Below are positions 1-5,735 of a stretch of DNA of 5,735 bases, piece after piece. Below the pieces are notes generated by a model. The model did not search any database and was not told the DNA's origin. It saw only the letters and a list, made by a program, of their open reading frames with translations. A program made the translations under genes and the position numbers. Source of the stretch: Verrucomicrobiota bacterium (GTDB taxonomy: Bacteria; Verrucomicrobiota; Verrucomicrobiia; Chthoniobacterales; UBA10450); contig QHOF01000044.1 in NCBI GenBank assembly GCA_003219335.1, forward strand, positions 1-5,735, written 5' to 3'. The first letter of the stretch is position 1, and every line of letters starts with the position of its first letter.

Positions 1-345
1 CATCCAAACGTTCTTCAATGGGGCTTCGCCCTCGAATACAGCATCATTTACCTCGAGGAGCAGGTGAAGGACATCGGACTGCGCGCGCCGTTCGATCGAC
101 TCATTCCGCTGGTGGAGTTTCCGTTGGAAACGCCACTCGATCGCGGCCAGGGCGGACAAACCACCGGAACCATCAACCCAGGGCTGATCTGGGCGGGCAA
201 ATACTTCCAGGTCGGCGCGGAGGCGATGATCCCAGTCAACTCATGCACAGGCAGCAATGTCGGCGTAATCGCTCAACTGCATTTTTTTGTGGACGACCTT
301 TTTCCACACAGCATAGGCCGTCCACTCTTCGGAGGAAATAGATGA
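1..345 (+). CDS. Putative outer-membrane beta-barrel protein, C-terminal part
   Basis: The frame is open from the first base of the window and ends at TGA 343-345, giving 114 residues; the N-terminus lies outside. The visible part has alternating polar/hydrophobic stretches rich in Gly and aromatics (for example GTINPGLIWAGKYFQVGAEA), which resembles amphipathic beta strands of an outer-membrane barrel, and there is no alpha-helical membrane segment. It does not end in the usual terminal Phe/Trp but carries a tail after the last strand-like stretch (QLHFFVDDLFP). The stop overlaps the copC start (ATGA at 342-345), so it is almost certainly the upstream gene of a copper operon. I recall similar uncharacterised 'transporter'-type proteins next to copC in Verrucomicrobiota. 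The role in copper passage or sensing is inferred from context only. The family is not firmly identified. Confidence 0.6.
   Translation, partial: HPNVLQWGFALEYSIIYLEEQVKDIGLRAPFDRLIPLVEFPLETPLDRGQGGQTTGTINPGLIWAGKYFQVGAEAMIPVNSCTGSNVGVIAQLHFFVDDLFPHSIGRPLFGGNR
331..338 (+). promoter_or_regulatory. Strong Shine-Dalgarno site for copC
   Basis: GGAGGAAA lies inside the last codons of the upstream gene, with GGAGG at 331-335 followed by six bases before the ATG at 342. It is the best ribosome binding site in the window and fixes the copC start. Together with the ATGA stop/start overlap it points to translational coupling of copC to the upstream outer-membrane gene. Confidence 0.8.
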
Positions 346-701
346 AACGCACAATCGTCAGTTTCTTGCTGATTGTTTTGGCTGGTGCGGCCCGGCTTGA
401 CGCGCATGCTTTTCTTAAACGTGTAGAACCCGCCGTGGGCAGCACGGTACAGACATCGCCTGCCGAGGTTCGGATTTGGTTTACGGAAAACATCGAACCA
501 GCCTTTAGCAGCATCCGGGTCTTCGATGCGTCGGGGAAGGAAGTGGACAAACGCGATGTGCATCTGGATCGCTCGGATCACGCGCTGCTGCACGTTTCCC
601 TGCCGCAGCTTGGAGCCGGAACCTACAAAGTCGTCTGGCGCGTGGTTTCGGTCGATACACACACCACCAATGGAAACTTCACGTTCCGGGTCGGTCGTTA
701 G
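342..701 (+). CDS. copC: Copper resistance protein CopC, periplasmic Cu-binding
   Basis: This is a 119-residue protein of the CopC family, small periplasmic beta-sandwich proteins that bind Cu(II) and hand copper to the membrane partner CopD. Residues 1-21 form a signal peptide (KR, then a hydrophobic core FLLIVLAGAA, then LDA) whose expected cleavage leaves His22 as the mature N-terminus. His22 is the family's first Cu(II) ligand. The other expected ligands are visible as Asp105 and His107 in VSVDTHTTNG. Other family marks are RVEPAVGSTV after the signal and VRIWFTENIEP at about 43-53. No Met-rich Cu(I) loop is evident, so a Cu(II)-only type site is likely. The start is fixed by a strong ribosome binding site and overlaps the preceding stop. 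The next gene, copD, starts 26 bases after the TAG stop. Length is normal for the family. Confidence 0.92.
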   Translation: MKRTIVSFLLIVLAGAARLDAHAFLKRVEPAVGSTVQTSPAEVRIWFTENIEPAFSSIRVFDASGKEVDKRDVHLDRSDHALLHVSLPQLGAGTYKVVWRVVSVDTHTTNGNFTFRVGR

Positions 702-727
702 GCGTTCATCCCTAACAGAGATAGCTG

Positions 728-1659
728 ATGATTGTCGTGCTGCTCATCATCGCTCGCACCGCGCAGATCGGCGCGTCGATTCTGCTCGCGGGAACCTTTA
801 CGTTCCAGCTGGTCGCTCTCGGGCCGGCGGCTCAGTCAGGAGCGACGATTTCCGCGAGGTCGAGCGGCGCTTGTTCCACCTGGGCCGATGGAGTCTCGTC
901 GTGGTTTTGCTCTCTGTTCTGTTTTGGTTTTGGCTGGACATCGCGAGCAGGAATGGATTGCCGCTCACGCGCGCCTTTTCCGCGACAGCGTCGCAGACGG
1001 TTTTGTTCGAAACGAACTTCGGTCACGTCTGGCAGATTCGGCTTGGCCTGATTGCAGTGGCGCTTGTGTTTGCTTTGGCAGGTCCGGCACGAAATGAAGC
1101 ACCACGGCATCGACTTATTCCGGTCCTCTGGTTCCTGAGCGTTCTTCTTCTCCTCTCGCTCGCTTGGATCAGCCACCCCGAAGCCGCTCGGGTGCAACCG
1201 CTCGGTTTATTGGGCGATGCGCTCCATCTTTGCGCCGGCGCGTGGATTGGCAGATTGGCGCCGCTAGCAATTTTTCTGACGCGCGCTCGCGCATCATTGT
1301 CGTTAGGCGAACGCGCCGCGCCGGTGCTCAAGCGCTTTTCCACGCTCAGCCTGAGCTGTGTGAGCGTCCTCGTTGTCGGCGGTGTTTCCAACAGCTGGTT
1401 ACTGGTTGGTTCGATGCACGCGCTTTTCACGACCCCTTATGGTTGGCTTCTGCTTTTTAAGCTTACGCTCTTCGGCATTCTCGTAGGCTTCAGCGCCCGC
1501 AACCGCCTCGTCATCAAAACGAAACTGCTCAACGGTCCGCCGAGCGCTGAGACGCTCGTTCAACTGCGCCGAAATGTGATATCTGAGGCCTGCCTCGGCC
1601 TAGCCGTCGTGATAATCGTCGCGTGTCTAGGCGTCACGCCACCGGCGCGGCAACCGTGA
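728..1659 (+). CDS. copD: Copper resistance protein CopD, reading frame broken near 839-841
   Basis: CopD is a polytopic inner-membrane protein thought to move copper delivered by CopC. The first segment (ATG 728 to about 840, about 37 residues, MIVVLLIIARTAQIGASILL...) is a typical N-terminal membrane helix. From 841 the protein continues one frame back as SDDFREVERRLFHLGRWSLV, then runs unbroken for 272 residues to TGA 1657-1659. One base appears to be missing near 839-841. The second part holds about seven membrane helices, including the family-like GDALHLCAGAWIG (1213-1251, with a His) and the C-terminal CopD domain (about 1330-1510). Restored length is about 310 residues, usual for the family. 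A weak purine tract (CAGAG, 716-720) precedes the start. Either a real recent frameshift or a sequence error is possible; the rest shows no decay, which favours an error or a very young mutation. The family call is firm, the functional state is not. Confidence 0.85.
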
Positions 1660-1672
1660 TACATACTTGCCT

Positions 1673-1867
1673 GACATACGCAGAAAGCAGCAAGAGCAGA
1701 TAACCAGCGATCCGAGCAGTTTTGCGCTCGATTCCTTTCGCGTCATCCTGGTCCCTGGCAGATTTCTCGTGCCACTCGACCCGGAAACGCCTGAAAACGA
1801 CGACGACAGAAGCCAACTCAATCGCGCTGTCGACAGCGAACGCAACCACCAGCACATCCGCCAAGAG
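1673..1867 (-). pseudogene. Fragment of a cation-transporter-like membrane protein
   Basis: Read on the minus strand, about 65 residues resemble the middle of a cation diffusion facilitator-like transporter. The order is a helix VLVVAFAVDSAIELASVVVV (Asp/Ser/Glu pattern as in 'FGLDSVIE'), then a basic/acidic cytoplasmic stretch FRRFRVEWHEK, then IERKTARIAGYLLLLLSAYV. Both ends are missing. Upstream, the match stops at about 1830-1845, where the opposite-strand transposase fragment begins. Downstream, it stops at about 1673, just past the end of copD. The frame is open (1634-2116), but its outer parts are antisense to copD and the transposase. It has no start of its own and is taken as a dead remnant. 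A metal transporter fragment beside copCD fits a former metal-handling cluster; the substrate cannot be told. The match is from memory of the family, not a search. Confidence 0.5.
1825..1838. repeat. 14-base perfect palindrome at the junction of two gene fragments
   Basis: CGCTGTCGACAGCG is its own reverse complement. It encodes Val-Asp-Ser in both directions: the VDS of the transporter fragment on the minus strand (AVDSAIE) and the VDS of the transposase fragment on the plus strand (AVDSERN). It sits where the two similarities meet, so it may be the short shared sequence at which the fragments were joined. Confidence 0.75.
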
Positions 1868-2140
1868 ATTGGCGCGCAGAGTATCATTCCAGCTAAACGA
1901 GGCAAGCCGGGCTGGAAGATTCATGGAGTGCGCGCACAGATGTATTCGGCTTTCCCCGCCGAGCCTTATCGGCAACGCGTGCATGCTGAGACGGTCTTCA
2001 GCGCAATTAAACGTAAACTCTGGGCCAAAGCACCGGGCCGTTCCCTCGCCACGCAGCGCAAACAAGCCCTTCTGCTCGGCCTGGTCTACAACATCTAGAA
2101 ACTCTGGCCACTCCATCTTAGACTTCCATTTTACCTGTGA
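1829..2140 (+). pseudogene. C-terminal remnant of an IS4-type DDE transposase
   Basis: The plus-strand frame from about 1829 reads VDSERNHQHIRQEIGAQSII, then PAKRG, then VRAQM, typical of the last third of DDE transposases of the IS4/IS5/IS1182 group. The IS4 signature Y-x2-R-x3-E-x6-K is intact: Tyr at 1967, Arg at 1976, Glu (the last acid of the DDE triad) at 1988, Lys at 2009. It is followed by APGRS and ALLLGLVYNI. The first two catalytic Asp residues and everything N-terminal are absent. A TAG at 2096-2098 falls where the family usually has the Tyr of 'YNIY', and the frame then continues KLWPLHLRLPFYL to TGA 2138-2140, so a one-base Tyr-to-stop change is likely. Terminal inverted repeats were not found. 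It cannot be active. Upstream residues in the same frame (1667-1828) are antisense to the transporter fragment and are not counted. Confidence 0.75.
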
Positions 2141-2154
2141 GGCTTTTCAACAAA

Positions 2155-2551
2155 GCTATCGGTCTCCAAGGCTTCGCACCGAAATTTGCGCGTGGGGAAA
2201 TTGCCTCCCTTTCTGGGCCTCAGAATGATAGCCGGTTTTTTCAGATTAGCGTCCCGCTGCAACCGGGCAATTCCGGTGGCGCGTTGGTCGACGACCACGG
2301 CAATCTTTTCGGCGTCGTTGCGGCAAAGCTTAGCGCGCGAGCAGCGGTAAAAACAAGCGGCGCATTGCCAGAAAACGTAAATTAAGCGGTAAAAAGCAGC
2401 TTTCTGCTCAGCTTCTTGGAATCAACTCCGAACGTCGCGGCAAAGCTGAAAAACAACCTAATAAGGCCAATCTAAAATTTGCAGACGTAGTCGAGCAAGC
2501 GAAAACGCCACTGTGCTAGTCCTGGCATATTCTTCACAGGATGAAGATTAG
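2155..2551 (+). pseudogene. Trypsin-like serine protease, decayed C-terminal part
   Basis: The frame from about 2155 reads IGLQGFAPKFARGEIASLSG and then ISVPLQPGNSGGALVDDHGN, holding the catalytic-Ser motif GNSGG of DegP/trypsin-like (S1) proteases. The His and Asp of the triad would lie upstream and are missing, cut off at the transposase remnant. TAA at 2383-2385 interrupts PENVN, where I expect Tyr (NVNYAVKSS), and the similarity continues after it as AVKSSFLLSFLESTPNVAAK. It then shifts frame in the A5 run at 2449-2453 (reading KFADVVEQAKT) and shifts again near 2508-2510 (TVLVLAYSSQDED), ending at TAG 2549-2551, probably the original stop. One nonsense change, two frameshifts and a lost N-terminus make this a clear pseudogene. 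The original role is unknown; such proteases are usually secreted or periplasmic. Confidence 0.75.
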
Positions 2552-2641
2552 CGCGTCGTGTGCTTTTCTACGTAACCGGCCACTTGCAAAGATTTCTTGT
2601 CCATACTGCCGGGAGGCGTACTAAACAGCACACCATCGAAT

Positions 2642-3208
2642 ATGATCTGGAGGTACGTGAGCGTGGCCGAGCTAATCAACATCCTTGATCGACGTCGCCT
2701 CATCTTTCGACAATTTAGATCGCTGTCTCGAAACGATAAGGCCGAAGGAGCTATCCCAGAGGACTTATACGATCTCGATCCTTATCTGCAAGAAGACTCA
2801 GAAGCGAGGCTCCGCGGATTACGCGCAAATATTGATCTACTATATTGCACTTACGTGCAGTGTGGGCTCAAGCCAGAGAGCGGGGTTTGGACGTCCCGAG
2901 CGGGATCACGCCAAAGGAATCATGCATGCGCAGGAAACATTCCGCGTTTTCGTGGGAAATGGAACGGCGCATCTTTCTTAAGCCGCCAACAGCCAGAGAT
3001 GGCGCCTTGGATGCGAGATTGTCGCCAGATCAATATGAAATTGCGCGCCAGCAATGGCACATGAAGTGGCCGAGTATGAGGAAATCAGCGTTCATTCGGT
3101 GCGCTGGATCGCCAAAGTTGTTGTTGCTCCGGGTTCGCCAGAATGGGCGCTCGAGGCGATCGATTCCATTTGCTGGCGGCATGATGTTCGATGCGAGCAG
3201 AGCACGAT
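2642..3208 (+). pseudogene. DUF2971-like gene, deleted and frameshifted
   Basis: Pieces of a DUF2971-type protein appear in order in three frames. The N-terminal piece starts at ATG 2642: MIWRYVSVAELINILDRRRL, then IFRQF...DKAEGAIPE, and later TYVQCGLKPESGVW (about 2851-2889), which corresponds to the family's 'V-CW---ESaxMW' region. The next recognisable piece, in another frame, is RRKHSAFSWEMERRIF (about 2923-2970), like the family's 'KR-SF-hE-EvR'. A third frame, from about 3060, gives VRWIAKVVVAPGSPEWALEA and ends QSTI at TGA 3206-3208, like the C-terminal 'vvSP-aPeW' stretch. About 60-90 residues between the first and second pieces seem lost. A family member is usually 250-300 residues; about 189 codons remain. 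DUF2971 has no established function. The identification is from motif memory and is moderately sure. Confidence 0.55.
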
Positions 3209-3341
3209 TTGAGAATTGTCTGGGGATCGCATCGACACCGGACGCGCAGAGCTGTGGGCTCTCAGATCTTGTCGGTTCGCCTGGCTGCATGGTCTGCTCT
3301 CGCGTGCTCACACCAATTCACAAAGAAAAATTGGCTGAATC
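3209..3341. other. Intergenic region before hutI
   Basis: No gene is seen in these 133 bases. An imperfect A/T-rich hairpin (CCAATT 3313-3318 with AATTGG 3329-3334, 10-base loop) lies just ahead of the hutI start. The only purine-rich tract near the start (AAAGAAA, 3322-3328) sits in its loop, with 13 bases between it and the ATG, so it is a poor Shine-Dalgarno site. No clear -35/-10 pair was found, although a promoter for hutI is expected here because the upstream genes are dead. Confidence 0.4.
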
Positions 3342-4583
3342 ATGAGTTCTCTCGCTGTTCTTCATGCGTCGCAATTAGTCACACTGGCCGGTCCCAAGCG
3401 GCCACGAATGGGTGGCGAACTATCTGAGCTCGGGATCATTCACGATGGCGGAATGCTGATCCGCGACGGCAAGATCGACATCGTTGCCTCGAGCACTGAC
3501 ATCGAGAAGAAAGCAGATGGCGCGGAAATCATCGATGCTGATGGAAAAATCGTCCTTCCCGGATTTGTCGATGCGCACACGCACTTGATTTTTGCGGGGA
3601 ATCGGCTGGACGACTTCGAGCGCCGTGCGCGCGGCGACACTTACGAGCAAATCGCGAAGGCCGGGGGCGGAATTTGGTCGACTGTTGAAAAAACGCGAGC
3701 AGCGAGCGAAGCCGATCTTCTCCTTGAAGCAAAAAACCATGCAGACTGGTTCCTGCGCTGCGGGACGACGACGGTGGAGTCAAAATCGGGCTACGGTCTG
3801 ACGGTCGAAGACGAATTGAAGATTCTGCGGGTCATGCGGCGGCTGAATCAGGAAACGCCGCTGGAAATTGTGCCGACGTTCCTCGGTGCACACGCAGTTC
3901 CGCGCAAGATGAACGCCGATGAATACGTCGATCTCGTGATCAACGAGATGCTGTCACGAGTGACTTCAGAAAATTTGGCTGGGTTTTGCGATGTCTTTTG
4001 CGAGCGCGGCTATTTTGATATCGAACAATCGAGGCGGATCCTTAGCGCGGCGAAAAAGCTTGGATTGAAACTGCGGGTTCACGCAGATCAACTCAGTAAT
4101 TCGGGTGCAGCGAAACTGGCGGCCGAATTGAAAGCAGCAACGGCAGATCACCTCGAGAAGACCACCGAGCAGGGGATCGCGGCATTGAAATCTGGGGGCG
4201 TGCAACCGGTACTGTTGCCGAGTTCTGTCTATGCGCTGGGATCGACGTGTTATCCCCGTGCGCGAGAAATGATCGAGGCCGGTCTCGCCGTCATAATCGC
4301 GACTGATTTCAATCCGGGCTCATCGCCGACCCTGAGTATGCCGATGATTTTGTCCCTTGCTTGCACACAAATGAAAATGTCACCCACGGAAGTTATCTCG
4401 GCATCGACGATCAATGCCGCTTACAGCCTCAATCGCGGGGATAGGATCGGTTCGCTGGAGCGAGGCAAACTGGCCAATTTCGCGATTTTCGATTGCGAAG
4501 ATTATCGTGAGTTGGCCTACTGGTTTGGTTTTCCGCAGACGCATGCCGTTTACGTCAAAGGCAAGTGCGTCATCGGGGCTTGA
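3342..4583 (+). CDS. hutI: Imidazolonepropionase HutI
   Basis: HutI hydrolyses 4-imidazolone-5-propionate to N-formimidoyl-L-glutamate, the third step of histidine degradation, in the cytoplasm. The 413-residue length is normal for this amidohydrolase-superfamily enzyme. Metal ligands are all visible: His79 and His81 (DAHTH), His247 (VHADQLS) and Asp322 (ATDFNPGSSPT). Other family marks are IVLPGFVDAHTH, the IAKAGGGI loop at about 104-111, TTTVESKSGYG (142-152), FLGAHAVP with His184, and DHLE with His270. An N-terminal beta-sandwich part (about 1-70) and the C-terminal RGDRIGSLERGKLANF close the usual composite fold. An in-frame TGA at 3336-3338 makes ATG 3342 the first possible start. The ribosome binding site is poor. 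No hutU, hutH or hutG lies in the window; the neighbours are pseudogenes upstream and tig downstream. It appears fully intact. Confidence 0.95.
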   Translation: MSSLAVLHASQLVTLAGPKRPRMGGELSELGIIHDGGMLIRDGKIDIVASSTDIEKKADGAEIIDADGKIVLPGFVDAHTHLIFAGNRLDDFERRARGDTYEQIAKAGGGIWSTVEKTRAASEADLLLEAKNHADWFLRCGTTTVESKSGYGLTVEDELKILRVMRRLNQETPLEIVPTFLGAHAVPRKMNADEYVDLVINEMLSRVTSENLAGFCDVFCERGYFDIEQSRRILSAAKKLGLKLRVHADQLSNSGAAKLAAELKAATADHLEKTTEQGIAALKSGGVQPVLLPSSVYALGSTCYPRAREMIEAGLAVIIATDFNPGSSPTLSMPMILSLACTQMKMSPTEVISASTINAAYSLNRGDRIGSLERGKLANFAIFDCEDYRELAYWFGFPQTHAVYVKGKCVIGA

Positions 4584-4615
4584 CACAAGCGCCGCTACAA
4601 TCGTCGCTTTCTCCA

Positions 4616-5735
4616 ATGAAGGTTGAAGTAGAAAAACAGCCCGGTTTCATCTCGAAGCTGCAGATTGAATTGTCGCCTGAGGAAGTGGCCAAGGAGTGGG
4701 ATGCGATCGCAAACAGCTTCGCACGCTTCGCGAAAATTCCAGGGTACCGGCCGGGGAAAGCTCCACGCTCGGTGATCGACAGACGATTTCGCAAGGAGAT
4801 TCAGGACGAAGTGACCAAAAAACTGGTCTCGAAAAGTTATCAAGACGCGGTTGAACAAGAGCAATTGCGCGTGGCTTCGCTGACGAACATCGAAGATGTC
4901 CAGTTCGGCGAGGACAAGTCGATGCGCTTCCGCGCGACGGTAGTCATCGTGCCGGAATTCGAGATGCCGGATTACAAGAACATTCCCGTGCAATTGCCGG
5001 AGACAAAAGTTTCGGAGGCGGACATCGATGCAGCCCTCGATCGCTTGCGTGATCAGTCCGCTGATTTTTTGGACGTGCCGGGGCGCGGGTTGCAAATGGG
5101 CGATTTTGCCGTGCTCGATTTCGAGGGCTCGATCGAGAGCACGGCGATCAGCGAAATTGCCCCGCAGGCCAGCAAGAATTTGCAAGGCGGCAAGAAATTC
5201 TGGCTGCATCTGGCGCCTGATAATTTTCTGCCGAAATTCTGCGAACAGTTGGTCGGACTAAAGCCGGGTGAAACACGGCTGGTGATTGTCAATTTCCCGG
5301 AGGATTTTCCGGTGAAAGAACTGGCAGGCAAAAAAGCAGACTACGCCGTGACGTTGCGCGAGATTAAGGAAAAAGTTCTGCCTACAATTGATGACGCGCT
5401 CGCAGCCAAGCTGGTTCCCGGCAAAATGCTCAGCGATCTTCGCCAGATGATGGAACACGACATCGAGCACGCTAAGAAGCATGAGGTCGAGCGGGCAAAG
5501 GAAGCGCATGTCGTGCAATATTTGCATGAGCGAATCCAGTTCGAATTGCCCCCGGCGCTCCTCCAAAATGAGACGCGCCGCGCGCTTGCCGAACTGGTTC
5601 AACGCAATCGGGAGCGCGGGGTTATTGACGCGATGTTGAAGGAAAAGGAGAAAGAGCTGATCGACGCCGCCGCGGGCATGGCGGCGCATCGGTTGAAAAC
5701 AAATTTCATTTTGCATCGGATCGCAGAGCGCGAAA
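4616..5735 (+). CDS. tig: Trigger factor (ribosome-associated chaperone), 3' end outside window
   Basis: Trigger factor binds the ribosome exit tunnel and shields nascent chains; it also has a prolyl isomerase domain. The frame is open from ATG 4616 to the window end, giving 373 codons against about 430 in E. coli, so perhaps the last 50-60 residues are cut off. The N-terminal ribosome-binding domain (about 1-115) carries FAKIPGYRPGKAP, the GFRxGxxP loop with Arg45. The FKBP-like domain (about 155-250) reads MGDFAVLDFEGS...GLKPGETRLVIVNFPEDFP...LAGKKADYAV, followed by the usual LPTIDDALAAKL. A helical chaperone domain (about 260-373) is rich in charged residues. The FKBP core is somewhat degenerate (PDNFLPKF where many have a 'fipGFE' motif), so isomerase activity may be weak. 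It starts 32 bases after hutI with no recognisable Shine-Dalgarno sequence. In many bacteria clpP and clpX follow tig, which would lie beyond the window. Confidence 0.93.
   Translation, partial: MKVEVEKQPGFISKLQIELSPEEVAKEWDAIANSFARFAKIPGYRPGKAPRSVIDRRFRKEIQDEVTKKLVSKSYQDAVEQEQLRVASLTNIEDVQFGEDKSMRFRATVVIVPEFEMPDYKNIPVQLPETKVSEADIDAALDRLRDQSADFLDVPGRGLQMGDFAVLDFEGSIESTAISEIAPQASKNLQGGKKFWLHLAPDNFLPKFCEQLVGLKPGETRLVIVNFPEDFPVKELAGKKADYAVTLREIKEKVLPTIDDALAAKLVPGKMLSDLRQMMEHDIEHAKKHEVERAKEAHVVQYLHERIQFELPPALLQNETRRALAELVQRNRERGVIDAMLKEKEKELIDAAAGMAAHRLKTNFILHRIAERE

Noticed and set aside
18..341. 107-codon plus-strand open frame at the window start
   Set aside because: Arg/Gly/His-rich shadow of the frame that shows strand-like, family-like sequence and ends in the copC coupling site.
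526..840. Upstream extension of the copD main frame (377-codon open frame starting inside copC)
   Set aside because: It would overlap copC, and its first 100 residues are Arg/Ser-rich and lack the expected membrane helix, which lies in the other frame from 728.
831..845. Programmed -1 frameshift in copD
   Set aside because: No X-XXY-YYZ slippery heptamer or clear downstream stimulatory structure could be seen, and CopD homologues are not known to need one.
2541..2624. 27-codon frame ending in SCPYCREAY (CPYC motif)
   Set aside because: Very short, overlaps the protease pseudogene end, lacks a spaced Shine-Dalgarno site, and a single CxxC is easily found by chance.
3248..3262. Possible terminator hairpin AGAGC-tgtgg-GCTCT
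   Set aside because: Only five base pairs and no following T tract.
2845..3345. 166-codon plus-strand open frame before hutI
   Set aside because: Only a short inner part (about 2920-3055) resembles DUF2971; the rest is a shadow of the frame holding the C-terminal piece, so it is not an independent gene.
4595..5209. 204-codon minus-strand open frame
   Set aside because: Antisense to trigger factor, whose identity is clear across its whole length; no recognisable motifs in the antisense product.
5258..5716. 152-codon minus-strand open frame
   Set aside because: Antisense to the chaperone domain of trigger factor; no family resemblance.

Overview
The window looks like a bacterial chromosome segment of moderately high GC. 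The sequence resembles what I remember of soil Verrucomicrobiota (Chthoniobacterales-like): an outer-membrane protein coupled to CopC/CopD, a trigger factor with almost no Shine-Dalgarno signal, and a protease remnant of a familiar type. This placement rests on recalled similarity and is only moderately certain.

Layout. (1) Bases 1-1659 hold a plus-strand copper-handling operon: the C-terminal end of a putative outer-membrane protein, copC (periplasmic Cu-binding protein, start codon overlapping the preceding stop), and copD (polytopic inner-membrane protein). The copD reading frame is broken near 839-841, so it is either a recent frameshift or an assembly/sequencing error. (2) Bases 1660-3341 are a gene graveyard with no intact gene. 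In order they hold a minus-strand fragment of a cation-transporter-like membrane protein, a plus-strand C-terminal fragment of an IS4-type DDE transposase (Y-R-E-K signature intact), the Ser-side half of a trypsin-like protease with a premature stop and two frameshifts, and a DUF2971-like gene with an internal deletion and frameshifts. (3) Bases 3342-4583 encode an apparently intact imidazolonepropionase (HutI) with all expected metal ligands. (4) From 4616 to the window end runs trigger factor (Tig), 373 codons and still open at the edge.

How the genes relate. The first three genes plausibly form one transcript for copper binding and movement across the envelope. HutI catalyses the third step of histidine degradation, but no other hut gene is visible. 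Tig is a housekeeping chaperone starting 32 bases after hutI and may be co-transcribed with it. The middle region shows insertion of an IS element followed by decay next to the metal operon.

I found no convincing new biological system. The most interesting parts are the composite scar at about 1660-2140, where two opposite-strand gene fragments meet at a 14-base perfect palindrome, and the copD frame break. No rRNA, tRNA, CRISPR array or convincing rho-independent terminator was seen.
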